Origin: an uncultured Ligilactobacillus sp.
GTDB lineage: Bacteria > Bacillota > Bacilli > Lactobacillales > Lactobacillaceae
Reading direction: 5' to 3'
NCBI GenBank assembly: GCA_944326135.1
Contig: CALVCU010000004.1
Span: forward strand, 1-64,000
Length of the DNA: 64,000 nt
This document shows positions 43,751 through 53,352 of this stretch, piece after piece (within the stretch, counting starts at the first letter, position 1; each line of letters starts with the position of its first letter). The translations under genes were made by a program, and so were the position numbers. The notes beneath the pieces were generated by a model. It was given only the letters and a program-made list of their open reading frames with translations, was not told where the DNA came from and did not search any database.

Positions 43751-45091
43751 GTGAATAAGAAAAGTAAAGAAATTAAAATTAGCCCATTCTCAGCATTTTT
43801 ATTAGGTGTTGATGGAATGGTAGGTTCGGCAATTTTTTTGCTACCAGGAAGTTTATATTCTAAGGCTGGAAATGGTTTAATTTGGTTATTGGTTTTATCA
43901 GGTATTTCAGCACTATTTTTAGCATTATGTTATGCAGCGTTATCAAGTGAAACAAAACAAAATGGAGCTGCTTGGTTATATGCTTATAAAGAGTTTGGAC
44001 GTTTTGCTGGCTTTGAAGTTGGATTTTTTACATGGTTACAAGGTGTAGCAACTATTTCTACTGAAACTGCAGCATTCTTAACCTCTATGCGCTTATTGGT
44101 TCCTGCACTTTCAAATAAATTAGTATACAATTTAAGTGGATTATCGATAATTTTAATTATTGCAATTATTGGGCTATTAGGAGATAAAGCTTCAAGTATC
44201 GCAGATAACATAGCAACGTTTTTGAAAATTGGCGTATTATTAATTTTTATTTTTGTCGGAATTTGGTTTATCCATAAAGTAAACTTTGTTTCAGATACAC
44301 ACTACTCATTGAGCTCAATGAATAATGCTTTTAGTAATGCATTTTACATGTATATGGGATTTGCTTTTTTACCAGTTGCAGCTGCTCAAATGAAAAATCC
44401 TAAAAAAAATTTACCAAGAGAATTAGTAGCGGTTATTGTTTCAGTGAGTTTAATTTATATTGCTACAGTTTTTGTTGCAATTGGAATATTAGGGCCATCA
44501 ATAGCACATAGTAGTGTTCCTTTAGCAATTGCTTTTGGTAAACATTTTGGTACATGGGGGAAAATTTTAATAACAATTGGGACTGTTGGCTCTGTTCTTG
44601 GTGTTGCAATATCATTATCATTTAGTACGCCATATGTTGCATCTTCATTAGCAAATGAGCATCATTTACTACCAAGATTTTTTGGTAAAAAATCAAAAGA
44701 CGGGTCGCCATATGTTGCAATCATTATTACTACAACTTTGTGTATGTTGCTAGTCTTAAGTGGAAGTTATCTATTTTTAGTACCTGTTACAATTATTATT
44801 TCTCTTGTTCAATATTTTTCTACTTCAATTGTAATGTTTAAAAAGCAATGGGAAAAACACAAACATCCAGAAAAAGAGAATGCAGGATCATTTAATTTGC
44901 GTGGTGGTATTTTAGTTCCATCAATTTCAATTTTAATTTGCTTGTATATTCTGTTAAATTTAAAATTAAAAGCAATTCTTTTAGGAGGAATTGCATTACT
45001 TTGTGGAATTGTATTATACTTTGTTGATAAGAGTATTGAAAAACATATTTCAAAAAGGGATGCAGTTCAAAAAAATGGAACAAGTAAATAA
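43751..45091 (+). CDS. Amino acid permease, APC family
   Basis: A 446-residue transporter with 12 predicted helices. The first helix has the APC glycine motif (GVDGMVGSAIFLLPGSLY). The GTG start at 43751 lies nine bases after TAAGGG; an ATG at 43742 is too close to that site. Neighbourhood with asdA/aspT suggests, but does not show, an amino acid linked to aspartate. Its end overlaps the next gene by 17 bases. Confidence 0.82.
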   Translation: MNKKSKEIKISPFSAFLLGVDGMVGSAIFLLPGSLYSKAGNGLIWLLVLSGISALFLALCYAALSSETKQNGAAWLYAYKEFGRFAGFEVGFFTWLQGVATISTETAAFLTSMRLLVPALSNKLVYNLSGLSIILIIAIIGLLGDKASSIADNIATFLKIGVLLIFIFVGIWFIHKVNFVSDTHYSLSSMNNAFSNAFYMYMGFAFLPVAAAQMKNPKKNLPRELVAVIVSVSLIYIATVFVAIGILGPSIAHSSVPLAIAFGKHFGTWGKILITIGTVGSVLGVAISLSFSTPYVASSLANEHHLLPRFFGKKSKDGSPYVAIIITTTLCMLLVLSGSYLFLVPVTIIISLVQYFSTSIVMFKKQWEKHKHPEKENAGSFNLRGGILVPSISILICLYILLNLKLKAILLGGIALLCGIVLYFVDKSIEKHISKRDAVQKNGTSK

Positions 45092-45629
45092 ATCTAAAAA
45101 TGAGATTAGAAAAGAAATTCTATCTAAATTAAATAATTTAGATAGAAAAAAACGTAAACTAGAAACAGATTTACTAATTTCAAAAACGCTAAATTCAGAA
45201 GAAATAATAGACTCTGTTACAATTGGAATCACATTAAGCAAGTATCCTGAAGTCGATACGCATAATTTGATTAGTATGCTATGGAATTTAGGAAAAGAGC
45301 TTTATGCACCTGTAATGAGATTAGGTCATCGAATGGACTTTGTTAGATTAGATGAGCATACTCAGTTTAAAACAAATAAATTTGGTATTTGTGAACCAGT
45401 ATGGCAAGAATCAAAAATTAATAATCAACCTGATGTGATTATTGTTCCTGGCGTAGGCTTTTCATTAGACAATAATCAGCGCATTGGTTTTGGAGGCGGT
45501 TATTATGACCGCTTTTTGCACTCATTTTACGGTAAAAAAATTTCATTAGCATTACATGAGCAAATTATTTATAATGATAAATGGCTAATTGAAAAGACTG
45601 ATATTCCTTTAGATAAAATAATTTACTAA
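45075..45629 (+). CDS. 5-formyltetrahydrofolate cyclo-ligase
   Basis: ATP-dependent enzyme recycling 5-formyl-THF to methenyl-THF. It has 184 residues starting MEQVNKSKNEIRKEIL. Conserved blocks are the substrate-binding KFGICEP and the signature VIIVPGVGFSLDNNQRIGFGGGYYDRFL. The start at 45075 lies within the end of the permease gene, so translation may be coupled. The long upstream in-frame extension is permease coding sequence read in another frame. Confidence 0.94.
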   Translation: MEQVNKSKNEIRKEILSKLNNLDRKKRKLETDLLISKTLNSEEIIDSVTIGITLSKYPEVDTHNLISMLWNLGKELYAPVMRLGHRMDFVRLDEHTQFKTNKFGICEPVWQESKINNQPDVIIVPGVGFSLDNNQRIGFGGGYYDRFLHSFYGKKISLALHEQIIYNDKWLIEKTDIPLDKIIY

Positions 45630-45648
45630 TGTGAGGAGAGAAATTTAG

Positions 45649-46251
45649 GTGGCAGTTTGGATTGCAATTGTAGCAATGGCAATAATTATCTTTGTATTGG
45701 CAATTTTCTATTTAGTTAATTCTGTTCACAGATACGGAAAATGGATTACACCAGTTTTGATGATTATTATATGTTTACTTATTGGAATTATAGGTGGAAT
45801 TAAAATTTATAAATTATCAATGCAAAATACTAATGATCAACTTAAGGAAAATACTGTTGTAAGAACAAGTTCTTCTAATGTGAAAATAAAAAATGGCTTA
45901 CAAAGAATTGATGAGGGAAGTAAAGTTGAAAACAATCAACAATTAGCATTAAAAAATTTGCAAAAAAGTTTTGAAAATGTTGGTACTATTAGTTTTAATA
46001 AGGAAAATAAAACTTATTTCATAACACCTACTTCATCACAAAATATAGAAGCAATCAATTATGTATTAGAAAATCATAATAAAGCTGAAGAATGTGGATA
46101 TACGGAGTTAACAAATAGTATTTTAGAAACATCAACTCAAATTCAAAACGAAATTGGCAAAGGATATACTTTATCGTTACTTAAACCTAATAGTGATGAA
46201 ATAATTTATTCTGCACAAGATGGAAAGGTTTTAATTAACGTAGTCAAATAG
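45649..46251 (+). CDS. Membrane protein of unknown function with extracytoplasmic tail
   Basis: A 200-residue protein, GTG start behind AGGAGAG. Two helices (about 4-24 and 33-52) are followed by a hydrophilic tail of about 145 residues. This tail has short alternating strands and helices (GTISFNKENKTYFITPTSSQNIEAINYVLENH). I do not recognise the family. Spaced 19 bases from the folate ligase and 15 from the next unknown gene, so it probably shares their transcript. Confidence 0.75.
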   Translation: MAVWIAIVAMAIIIFVLAIFYLVNSVHRYGKWITPVLMIIICLLIGIIGGIKIYKLSMQNTNDQLKENTVVRTSSSNVKIKNGLQRIDEGSKVENNQQLALKNLQKSFENVGTISFNKENKTYFITPTSSQNIEAINYVLENHNKAEECGYTELTNSILETSTQIQNEIGKGYTLSLLKPNSDEIIYSAQDGKVLINVVK

Positions 46252-46266
46252 GAGAGAAAATTAATT

Positions 46267-47313
46267 TTGTATTTTTATGCTAGAAATGATACGGATAAAA
46301 TACCGGGAGTTAAATTAAATGAAAGTGTTTCTAAAAATACTTTCGATATTACAAGTTGGAGTTTTGAAGAATACACAGCTTCAAATGGACATAAAGCTTG
46401 GATTTTTATAAATCGTGCATCACTTTTACCCTTTATAATTTTTAATGTTGAAACATATACTAAAGATGAATTTATTGATGAATTTGCAACAATTATCAAT
46501 CAAATTAATAATACTTTGTGTGTTGAAAAGTTTAAATCAAGTGAATATGTTAAATTTATTCGTAATTCAACTATTGAAGTATTTAGAGATGATACGGATT
46601 TTTCAGATGTATTTGCAATGTTAGAAGCTAATATTGAGCATATGCCTGATATTGATGAAATATTTAAAAATGATGAATTCACAGCTTTGAATGCATTATT
46701 TGCATGTTCGTCAATTCGTAGAAATGATACGAGATTTAAAGATTTTTTATGTAAAGATAATGCTGTAAGTTCATATTGTTACAAATTATCAAACTCGTTT
46801 GTAGTACATGCACATGAAGACTTTTCAAATGCTGAAATAAAAGCTCAATGGGAACCTTTTTCAAAATGGCATGAGTTAGATGGAAAAAAATCTATGAATA
46901 AATCAGAAGAAAAAGAATTTATGAGTGGTGTTTTAGAAAATAACTCAAAAATGTTTTTACAATTTTCTGATTATTTAACTAATGAATGTAAGAACAGCCC
47001 TAGTGAAATAAAGCAAAAGATGACATATGTAATTGATTATGTTTTTTATTACTTATTAGAATCATTACATCAAACAGTTGTATATGATTTAACTGCTATC
47101 CAATCATTTTTTATTAGTTTAGCAATAATTCGATATCAAAAAAATAAAGAAGAAGAATTTGTAGTAGATGCAATTAAGGAATTATATGAATTCTTAAATA
47201 AAACAGGTGAATTATCAAAAGAAGATTTAACTATTATTATAAGTGAAACAAATGAATTAATTGAATTAATTAAATTATATAAGACGAATCAACATATGGA
47301 TTTTAATGAATAA
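46267..47313 (+). CDS. Unrecognised cytosolic protein with a DUF6933-like N-terminus
   Basis: A 348-residue protein beginning at TTG 46267 behind AGGAGAG (46250-46256). The first ~100 residues (SWSFEEY, KAWIFINRASLLPFIIFNVETYTKDEF) have the alternation seen in the small plasmid/phage-type DUF6933 proteins, which is a weak resemblance. Residues ~110-340 are helical and acidic and include the repeated pattern of aromatic and charged residues around FSKWHELDGKKSMNKSEEKEF, a form common to DUF/SEC-C-like plasmid-borne proteins. No membrane segment. No function can be assigned. Confidence 0.7.
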   Translation: MYFYARNDTDKIPGVKLNESVSKNTFDITSWSFEEYTASNGHKAWIFINRASLLPFIIFNVETYTKDEFIDEFATIINQINNTLCVEKFKSSEYVKFIRNSTIEVFRDDTDFSDVFAMLEANIEHMPDIDEIFKNDEFTALNALFACSSIRRNDTRFKDFLCKDNAVSSYCYKLSNSFVVHAHEDFSNAEIKAQWEPFSKWHELDGKKSMNKSEEKEFMSGVLENNSKMFLQFSDYLTNECKNSPSEIKQKMTYVIDYVFYYLLESLHQTVVYDLTAIQSFFISLAIIRYQKNKEEEFVVDAIKELYEFLNKTGELSKEDLTIIISETNELIELIKLYKTNQHMDFNE

Positions 47314-47397
47314 ACCTGATTAGATGATTTTTAAATGTAATATTTATATAATATTAGGTATAAATGATTTATTATTAATAATTAGGAGGTTAGTTGG

Positions 47398-48411
47398 TTG
47401 ACAGAATTAAAAAATGTTGAATTAGAGTATCGAATTACAGAATCTAATTTGGAGCCAGCTTTATTTGGCATTAATGATGGATATTTACACTTATTAGAAG
47501 AGAGTAAAAATGTTGAAATACGTCCATTCGGGGATAATTTGAAAATAATTGGACAAGAAGAATCTGTTAAGGCAACTATCAAAATTATTGAAGAGTTAAT
47601 TGATTTATTAAAATCTGGGGTTTCAATTAGCGAGGCAGATATTGTTTCTGCTGTAAAAATGGAAGAAAAGGGTACATTAAAATATTTACCTGATTTATAT
47701 ACAACAACACTTTTACGTGATCGTATGGGAAAACCAATTCGCCCTAAAAATTTTAGTCAGCGTCAATATGTTCAAAATATAAAATGTAATGATTTAACAT
47801 TTGGCATAGGGCCTGCCGGAACAGGTAAAACATACTTAGCGGTTGTAATGGCAGTAGCAGCTCTTAAGAAAAAGGAAGTTGAGAAGTTAATTCTAACACG
47901 TCCAGCAGTTGAAGCAGGAGAATCTTTAGGCTTCCTTCCTGGAGATCTAAAAGAAAAAGTTGATCCATATTTACGACCAATATATGATGCATTATATGCA
48001 ATTCTAGGTACTGAACATACTGAGCGTTTAATCGAACGAGGTGTGATTGAAATTGCTCCATTGGCATATATGCGTGGTAGAACTTTGGAAAAAGCATTTG
48101 TAATTCTTGATGAAGCTCAAAATACCACACGTGCTCAAATGAAAATGTTCTTGACCCGATTAGGTTTCGGCTCTAAGATGATTGTCAATGGCGATAAATC
48201 TCAAATTGATTTACCTAAAGGACATCAGCAAAGTGGATTAGTTGATGCAGAACGTCTGTTACAGAATTTGCCACACATTGGCTTTGTTCATTTTGATGCA
48301 AAAGATGTTGTTCGTCATCCAGTAGTTTCAGAGATTATCAAAGCATATGAACGTGGTGCATCGAAAGCTGATGAAATATTAGATAATACTGCAGAAAATA
48401 AGGATGATTAA
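47398..48411 (+). CDS. phoH: PhoH-like ATPase
   Basis: A 337-residue cytosolic nucleotide-binding protein linked to RNA metabolism. An N-terminal KH-like part (NVEIRPFGDNLKIIGQEE) precedes the P-loop GPAGTGKTYLA, TRPAVEAGESLGFLPGDL, and Walker B VILDEAQNTTRAQMKMFLTRLG. TTG start at 47398 behind TAGGAGG. It precedes ybeY, the universal order in Firmicutes. Confidence 0.95.
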   Translation: MTELKNVELEYRITESNLEPALFGINDGYLHLLEESKNVEIRPFGDNLKIIGQEESVKATIKIIEELIDLLKSGVSISEADIVSAVKMEEKGTLKYLPDLYTTTLLRDRMGKPIRPKNFSQRQYVQNIKCNDLTFGIGPAGTGKTYLAVVMAVAALKKKEVEKLILTRPAVEAGESLGFLPGDLKEKVDPYLRPIYDALYAILGTEHTERLIERGVIEIAPLAYMRGRTLEKAFVILDEAQNTTRAQMKMFLTRLGFGSKMIVNGDKSQIDLPKGHQQSGLVDAERLLQNLPHIGFVHFDAKDVVRHPVVSEIIKAYERGASKADEILDNTAENKDD

Positions 48412-48414
48412 TAA

Positions 48415-48891
48415 ATGGATTTACAAATTATTGATGAGACAAATCAAGTTTCACAACATCAATTAGATCTTGTGAAAGGAATTTTACATTGTGCAAGTGA
48501 ATATTTAAATCTTCCTGAAAATACAGAAATGTCAGTTACGCTTATGAATAATGAACATATTCACCAAATAAATAAAAAATATCGAGGTATTGATAAGCCA
48601 ACTGATGTTATTAGTTTTGCAATGGAAGAAAATGGCGATGAATCCGATATTATTTTACCTGATGATTTTAATTTTGATGTCCCAAAAAATATTGGAGATT
48701 TAATGATTTCAATGGATAAAGTTAAAGAACAAGCTGAATATTTAGGCCATTCAGAAGATCGCGAATTGGGATTTTTAACTGTGCATGGTTTTCTTCATTT
48801 GAATGGATACGACCACATGAGAGCTGAAGATGAAAAAGAAATGTTTGGTTTGCAAGAAGAAATTTTAGATGATTATGGACTTCAAAGGTAA
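48415..48891 (+). CDS. ybeY: Endoribonuclease YbeY
   Basis: A 158-residue metal-dependent RNase for 16S rRNA maturation and ribosome quality control. The zinc site HGFLHLNGYDH is intact, preceded by the family motif YRGIDKPTDVISFAM. It begins three bases after phoH and its end overlaps dgkA by 23 bases. Confidence 0.96.
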   Translation: MDLQIIDETNQVSQHQLDLVKGILHCASEYLNLPENTEMSVTLMNNEHIHQINKKYRGIDKPTDVISFAMEENGDESDIILPDDFNFDVPKNIGDLMISMDKVKEQAEYLGHSEDRELGFLTVHGFLHLNGYDHMRAEDEKEMFGLQEEILDDYGLQR

Positions 48892-49282
48892 TTTTTCTAA
48901 TGAATGGAAAAATCGAAAGTTTTATCATTCTTTAAAACATGCTTGTGAAGGGATAATAACTGTATTTAAAGAAGAAAGAAATTTTCGATTTGAGTTAATC
49001 TGCTTATCATTGGTCGTTATTGTTGGATTAATTTTCCATTTATCAAGTTCAGAATGGTTATGGATTTTGGTTACATCTACAATTGTTTTGGCTGCAGAAG
49101 CAACAAATACATCAATTGAAAATTTAACAGATTTAGCAAGTGATTTAAAACCAAATCCATATGCTAAAAAAGCTAAGGATATTGCCGCTGGAGTTGTTTT
49201 GATTTCTGCTATATTTGCAATTTTAGTTGCAGTAATTATTTTTATTCCTAAAATTTTAAATTTTATAACAAATGTGAGGTAG
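48869..49282 (+). CDS. dgkA: Undecaprenol kinase / diacylglycerol kinase family
   Basis: A 137-residue membrane enzyme. It shows the DgkA signature EATNTSIENLTDLAS and three predicted helices (about 51-66, 68-85, 108-130). In Gram-positives this enzyme usually phosphorylates undecaprenol to recycle the wall carrier lipid. ATG at 48869 or 48875 both fit; neither has a strong ribosome site, so coupling with the overlapping ybeY is likely. Confidence 0.93.
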   Translation: MIMDFKGNFSNEWKNRKFYHSLKHACEGIITVFKEERNFRFELICLSLVVIVGLIFHLSSSEWLWILVTSTIVLAAEATNTSIENLTDLASDLKPNPYAKKAKDIAAGVVLISAIFAILVAVIIFIPKILNFITNVR

Positions 49283-49285
49283 AAA

Positions 49286-50194
49286 ATGGAAAATAAAGAT
49301 TTTCATTCTGGTTTTGTAGCAATTATTGGGCGTCCAAATGTAGGAAAATCAACTTTTTTAAATAGAGTTGTTGGTGAAAAAGTTGCAATTATGAGCGATA
49401 AGGCTCAAACTACAAGAAATAAAATTCAAGGTATTTATACGCGAAAAGATGCTCAAATTGTATTTATAGATACTCCAGGTATTCATAAGCCCCATAGTCA
49501 ATTAGGTGATTTTATGGTGCAATCTTCTCTTTCAACGTTGAATGAAGTTGATGCAATTTTATTTATGGTAAATGCAACTCAAAAACGAGGAAGAGGCGAC
49601 GATTTCATCATTGAACGTCTAAAAAAAACAAAGAAACCTATTTATTTGGTGATCAATAAGATAGACAAGATACATCCAGATAAATTATTTGAAATCATTG
49701 AAGATTATAAAGACTTATTAGATTTCAAAGAAATTTATCCAATATCTGCATTACAGGGAAATAATGTTCCAGAACTAATCGATAATTTAATTAAAGATTT
49801 ACCTGAAGGCCCACAATATTATCCTGAAGATCAAGTAACTGATCACCCTGAACGCTTTATTGCCGGCGAGTTAATTCGTGAAAAGGTTTTGCAACTTACT
49901 CGTGAGGAAATTCCCCATTCTGTTGCAGTTGTTGTAGATAGAATCAAACGTGAGAATGATGAAAAGATTTTAGTTCAGGCAACAATTATAGTTGAACGTA
50001 ATAGCCAAAAGGGTATCATAATCGGTAAAGGCGGTAAAATGTTAAAAGAAATTGGGACACGTGCTCGAAAAGATATCGAACTTATGCTTGGTGATAAAGT
50101 TTATTTAGAATTATGGGTTAAGGTTCAACCAAATTGGAAAGATAAAAAAGCCGATTTAGCTGCATTTGGATATAAGCAAAGTGATTATGAATAA
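49286..50194 (+). CDS. era: GTPase Era
   Basis: Assembly factor of the 30S ribosomal subunit; binds the 3' end of 16S rRNA. It has 302 residues: G1 [10 protein letters not shown]2 TTRNKIQG, G3 DTPGIHKP, G4 NKID, and the C-terminal KH domain [21 protein letters not shown]. It ends the phoH-ybeY-dgkA-era operon. Confidence 0.98.
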   Translation: MENKDFHSGFVAIIGRPNVGKSTFLNRVVGEKVAIMSDKAQTTRNKIQGIYTRKDAQIVFIDTPGIHKPHSQLGDFMVQSSLSTLNEVDAILFMVNATQKRGRGDDFIIERLKKTKKPIYLVINKIDKIHPDKLFEIIEDYKDLLDFKEIYPISALQGNNVPELIDNLIKDLPEGPQYYPEDQVTDHPERFIAGELIREKVLQLTREEIPHSVAVVVDRIKRENDEKILVQATIIVERNSQKGIIIGKGGKMLKEIGTRARKDIELMLGDKVYLELWVKVQPNWKDKKADLAAFGYKQSDYE

Positions 50195-50223
50195 AAAAAA
50201 GAGGTTATTAACCTCTTTTTTTT
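50193..50223. terminator. Bidirectional hairpin terminator after era
   Basis: AAAAAAAAGAGGTTA and TAACCTCTTTTTTTT; the T-run on one strand overlaps the stop of the opposing HD-hydrolase gene. Confidence 0.85.
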
Positions 50224-50779
50224 ATTTGTTTTCAGCAACTAATTCTTTTAAACGTGATAAATGCTTATCTAAATTATCATATGTTTGGTCTATTACTTTA
50301 ATTAAAGTTGAATCTTGATTACCTAGAGAACGTTCAGTACGTAAAAATTGGATTAATGCAATAATATCTGCAAGTTTAATAATAACTCCAATCAAATCAC
50401 CTTGTTCTTCATGTTCACGTAAGCGAGTAAATTCTTCTTTTATTTCAGGAAAATATTTATTAATCGCAAAATCTTCAGCTTTATCAAGCATTTGTTTGAG
50501 TCCTGGAACTTGATATTTTACATTACTTGGAACATCAGATGATGAGGATTCTGCTATATCATGAATTAATGCTTCAATAGTAATTTCGCCACATAATTCA
50601 CTGTTTAAATTTAAATTTTTAGCAATTTTAAAAGCATAAAAAGCAACAAAGAAACTATGTTGGGCAATATTTTCAGCTTTAATTGTAGTAATTGTTGATT
50701 GTCGGTGTACGCTATTCATTGATGCTAATTTTTCATTAATGATAGTATTTATAAATTCATCCATATTCTTTTTTTCCAT
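50222..50779 (-). CDS. HD-domain hydrolase, YfbR-like
   Basis: A 185-residue cytosolic metal-dependent phosphohydrolase. HD-domain metal ligands appear as His in ENIAQHSFFVAF, the HD pair in ALIHDIAESSSSD, and Asp in IIKLADIIALI. Spacing and the pattern HDIAE...D match 5'-deoxynucleotidase YfbR and its relatives. Start ATG at 50779 follows AGGGATGG. Confidence 0.85.
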   Translation of the reverse strand: MEKKNMDEFINTIINEKLASMNSVHRQSTITTIKAENIAQHSFFVAFYAFKIAKNLNLNSELCGEITIEALIHDIAESSSSDVPSNVKYQVPGLKQMLDKAEDFAINKYFPEIKEEFTRLREHEEQGDLIGVIIKLADIIALIQFLRTERSLGNQDSTLIKVIDQTYDNLDKHLSRLKELVAENK

Positions 50780-51007
50780 TTTAAAGCCATCCCTTCATGA
50801 TTATTCTTTTAGTTTTTGATGATACACTTTGTAACATTACATTGCAAATATTAATGACGAACAGAACGATGATTTGTATGATTTTTGATTTTGTGTGTTT
50901 GCAATTTATATCGTTGATTATTAGTTTTAAAATTAATTTTAAAGTGCTTCATTTTCCCACAAAAGATATGGTTAGTTGTGCGAATATTTAACCATGATTT
51001 CATTGAA

Positions 51008-51217
51008 TCAATCATGGTGTTTAATTGAGCTGTGATCATTTTTTTCATTTAATACTGCTAAATAAATATTGTTCCTTAATTGATTTAATAGCTTTTGATG
51101 ATAATTTATTAATTCAATTGTTAAAGGTGCATTTCGATATTTATTAAATAATTTTTCTATAATAAGCATTGCATCCTTTGCATTTTTAGGTTGTACGTAT
51201 CTATTGTTATTATTCAT
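51008..51217 (-). CDS. Possible small protein of unknown function
   Basis: A 69-residue frame with GAGAGGTAATAAGTAATT before the ATG (51217). N-terminal part NNRYVQPKNAKDAMLIIEKLFNKYRN is helical and charged, like many small Firmicute regulators or immunity proteins, but I recognise no family. It stands alone in a 547-base gap. The other frames there (50797-50991 on plus, 50851-51048 on minus) lack ribosome sites and are probably not genes. Confidence 0.4.
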   Translation of the reverse strand: MNNNNRYVQPKNAKDAMLIIEKLFNKYRNAPLTIELINYHQKLLNQLRNNIYLAVLNEKNDHSSIKHHD

Positions 51218-51326
51218 AATTACTTATTACCTCTCTATAATCAGTTTACTCCAAAAGTTTAATTTTAGTTATATAGTATTCAAAATGTGTTAATATAAAG
51301 GCAGTCAGAAAGAAAAGAGGACTACT

Positions 51327-52190
51327 ATGTTTCATAAAATCGCAATTTTTTCAGATGTGCATGGAAATTATACTGCACTTAAAGCAGTATATGAAGATAT
51401 GAAGGATCAAGATGTGACTGAATCATGGTTTATGGGTGATCTGTTTGCACCAGGTTCAGGAGCACAAGATCTATGGGATTTAATGCAAAAAATAAATCCG
51501 TCAATTTATTTGCGAGGAAATTGGGATGATTTACTTATTAAGGGAATTGAAGGACGATTAATTCCTGAAAAACCAAGTAAGATATATATGGCAAAGTTGG
51601 CTCAAGATTTAGGAAGTAAATTAGAGTCAAATGTAATTCAAATAATGAAAAGTTGGCCAATTCGTTTAGTTACAAAAGTAAATAATATGTCAATTGCTTT
51701 AACTCATAATTTGCCTGACATTAATTTTGGACAGCAGTTATATCCAACTTTACCAACAGAAAGTTTTAATAAGTTATTTATCGAAGATGATCTAGATATT
51801 GCAATATACGCACATGTTCATCATCCAATAATGCGTTACAGTAGTGAAGAACAATTAGTTTTGAATCCGGGGTCAGTAGGTCAGCCATTTTTTAAGCATC
51901 AAAAATTACAACAAGATCTTCGTGCAGAATATTTAATATTATCAATTGATGATGATGGTGTAAGAGATATAGATTTTCGAAAAGTAGCATATAGTCATCC
52001 AGATGAACTATTACGTGCTGCAAATGCCAAAGTACCTTATATTGAATTGTATCAAAAACAACTCCAAACAGGTGAAGTTCATACACATGACTATCCATTA
52101 TTGTCTCGTTTAAATGAAAAATATGGATATTTACGTGAAGTGAAAGAATACAATAAAGAGCATCAAATTATAGAAAAAAAAGATTATTAA
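51327..52190 (+). CDS. Metallophosphoesterase, YfcE/MJ0936 type
   Basis: A 287-residue cytosolic phosphodiesterase-like protein. Metal ligands are in FSDVHGNYTAL, FMGDLFAPGSG, RGNWDD, LTHNLPD and the late YAHVHHP; LNPGSVGQPF follows. All are characteristic of the calcineurin-like family. Substrate unknown. Starts behind AAGAGGA; single-gene unit ending in a long hairpin. Confidence 0.88.
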   Translation: MFHKIAIFSDVHGNYTALKAVYEDMKDQDVTESWFMGDLFAPGSGAQDLWDLMQKINPSIYLRGNWDDLLIKGIEGRLIPEKPSKIYMAKLAQDLGSKLESNVIQIMKSWPIRLVTKVNNMSIALTHNLPDINFGQQLYPTLPTESFNKLFIEDDLDIAIYAHVHHPIMRYSSEEQLVLNPGSVGQPFFKHQKLQQDLRAEYLILSIDDDGVRDIDFRKVAYSHPDELLRAANAKVPYIELYQKQLQTGEVHTHDYPLLSRLNEKYGYLREVKEYNKEHQIIEKKDY

Positions 52191-52245
52191 AAATAGATCT
52201 CATGTTATCTTTTATTACATAAATAACATGAGACCTATTTTTTAT
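52191..52245 (+). terminator. Hairpin terminator
   Basis: AAAATAGATCTCATGTTAT and its partner AATAACATGAGACCTATTTT (one mismatch) are followed by a T-run. Confidence 0.8.
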
Positions 52246-52255
52246 AAATGTGTTT

Positions 52256-52266
52256 TATGCTATAAT
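52256..52266 (+). promoter_or_regulatory. Extended -10 promoter
   Basis: TATAAT at 52261-52266 preceded by TGC (TGn extended -10), without a good -35; 40 bases before the transporter start at 52308. Confidence 0.4.
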
Positions 52267-52307
52267 ATTTTGCGTTATGAAATTTTTTTATGGAGGATTA
52301 AAAACTT

Positions 52308-53252
52308 ATGGCAAAAAATTCTAGTAAAATTGCTAAAGGAATTATCATCGCAGCAATTGCTTCAATGATGTGGGGAATTTCAGGAACTGTTTTGCAATTT
52401 ATTTCACAAAATCAAAATATTCCTGAATCATGGTTCCTCTCAGCTAGAACATTAGGTGCAGGAATATTTTTAATGATAATTAGTTCAATTATGTACCGTG
52501 GCAAAATTTTCCATGTGTTTAAATCATGGAAAAATGTTTGTTGGCTATTTGCTTACGCTGTATTAGGTTTAATGGCAAATTTATTTACCTTTTATAAATC
52601 TATCCAATTTGGTGGAAATGCATCTGCAGCAACAATTTTACAATATTTAAGCCCTCTATTTATTGTATTAGGTACAATAATTTTTAAACGACAAATGCCT
52701 TATAAAACAGATGTTTTTGCATTTATAATTGCTTTAGTTGGTGTCTTTTTAGCACTCACAAAGGGTGATTTTTCAGAATTATCAATTACCACAAGTTCTT
52801 TAATGTGGGGATTAGGATCAGGTTTAACTGCTGCTTTCTATGTTGTTTTACCACGAAACATTGTTAAAGATCCTGAAAATCCTCCGTTGGTTGTTTTAGG
52901 ATGGGGAACATTAATTGCTGGATTCTTCTTCAATTTACACCAACCAGTATGGGTAGGTACACCAACTATAACACCTACATTAATTGCTTCAATGTTAACA
53001 GTAATTTTTTTAGGAACAATTATCCCATTTGGATTACTTCTCTATGCGACACATTATGCGCCTTCTGATGTAATTAGTATTATGGATGCAGTCCAACCAA
53101 TTACTACATCTATTTTGAGCGTCATTTGCTTTAAAATGATGGTATCAGGAATAGAAGTAATTGGTATAATCTTGGTAATAATTAGTGTTTATATATTACA
53201 AAAGGGACGGAAAAATATCGAATCTGCTGAAAATACGCATATAGATATTTAA
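52308..53252 (+). CDS. EamA/DMT-family transporter
   Basis: A 314-residue protein with ten predicted helices in two EamA repeats. The first is IAAIASMMWGISGTVLQF to GIFLMIISS; the second TTSSLMWGLGSGLTAAFYVVLP to ILVIISVYIL. YAPSDVISIMDAVQPIT contains the conserved Pro. These carriers export or import metabolites such as amino acids or drugs; substrate not predictable. Confidence 0.88.
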   Translation: MAKNSSKIAKGIIIAAIASMMWGISGTVLQFISQNQNIPESWFLSARTLGAGIFLMIISSIMYRGKIFHVFKSWKNVCWLFAYAVLGLMANLFTFYKSIQFGGNASAATILQYLSPLFIVLGTIIFKRQMPYKTDVFAFIIALVGVFLALTKGDFSELSITTSSLMWGLGSGLTAAFYVVLPRNIVKDPENPPLVVLGWGTLIAGFFFNLHQPVWVGTPTITPTLIASMLTVIFLGTIIPFGLLLYATHYAPSDVISIMDAVQPITTSILSVICFKMMVSGIEVIGIILVIISVYILQKGRKNIESAENTHIDI

Positions 53253-53352
53253 TTATTAAAATTTATAAAACATAATGCTATTGCTAATGTTTATCGCTTT
53301 TCTGTGATACAATTTAAAGTGAAATAACATTAGTAAGGGGTGAGCGATCAAT

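Noticed and set aside
50797-51048. Two short frames in the gap before the phosphoesterase gene
   Set aside because: They lie on opposite strands over the same bases, lack ribosome sites and show no motif.
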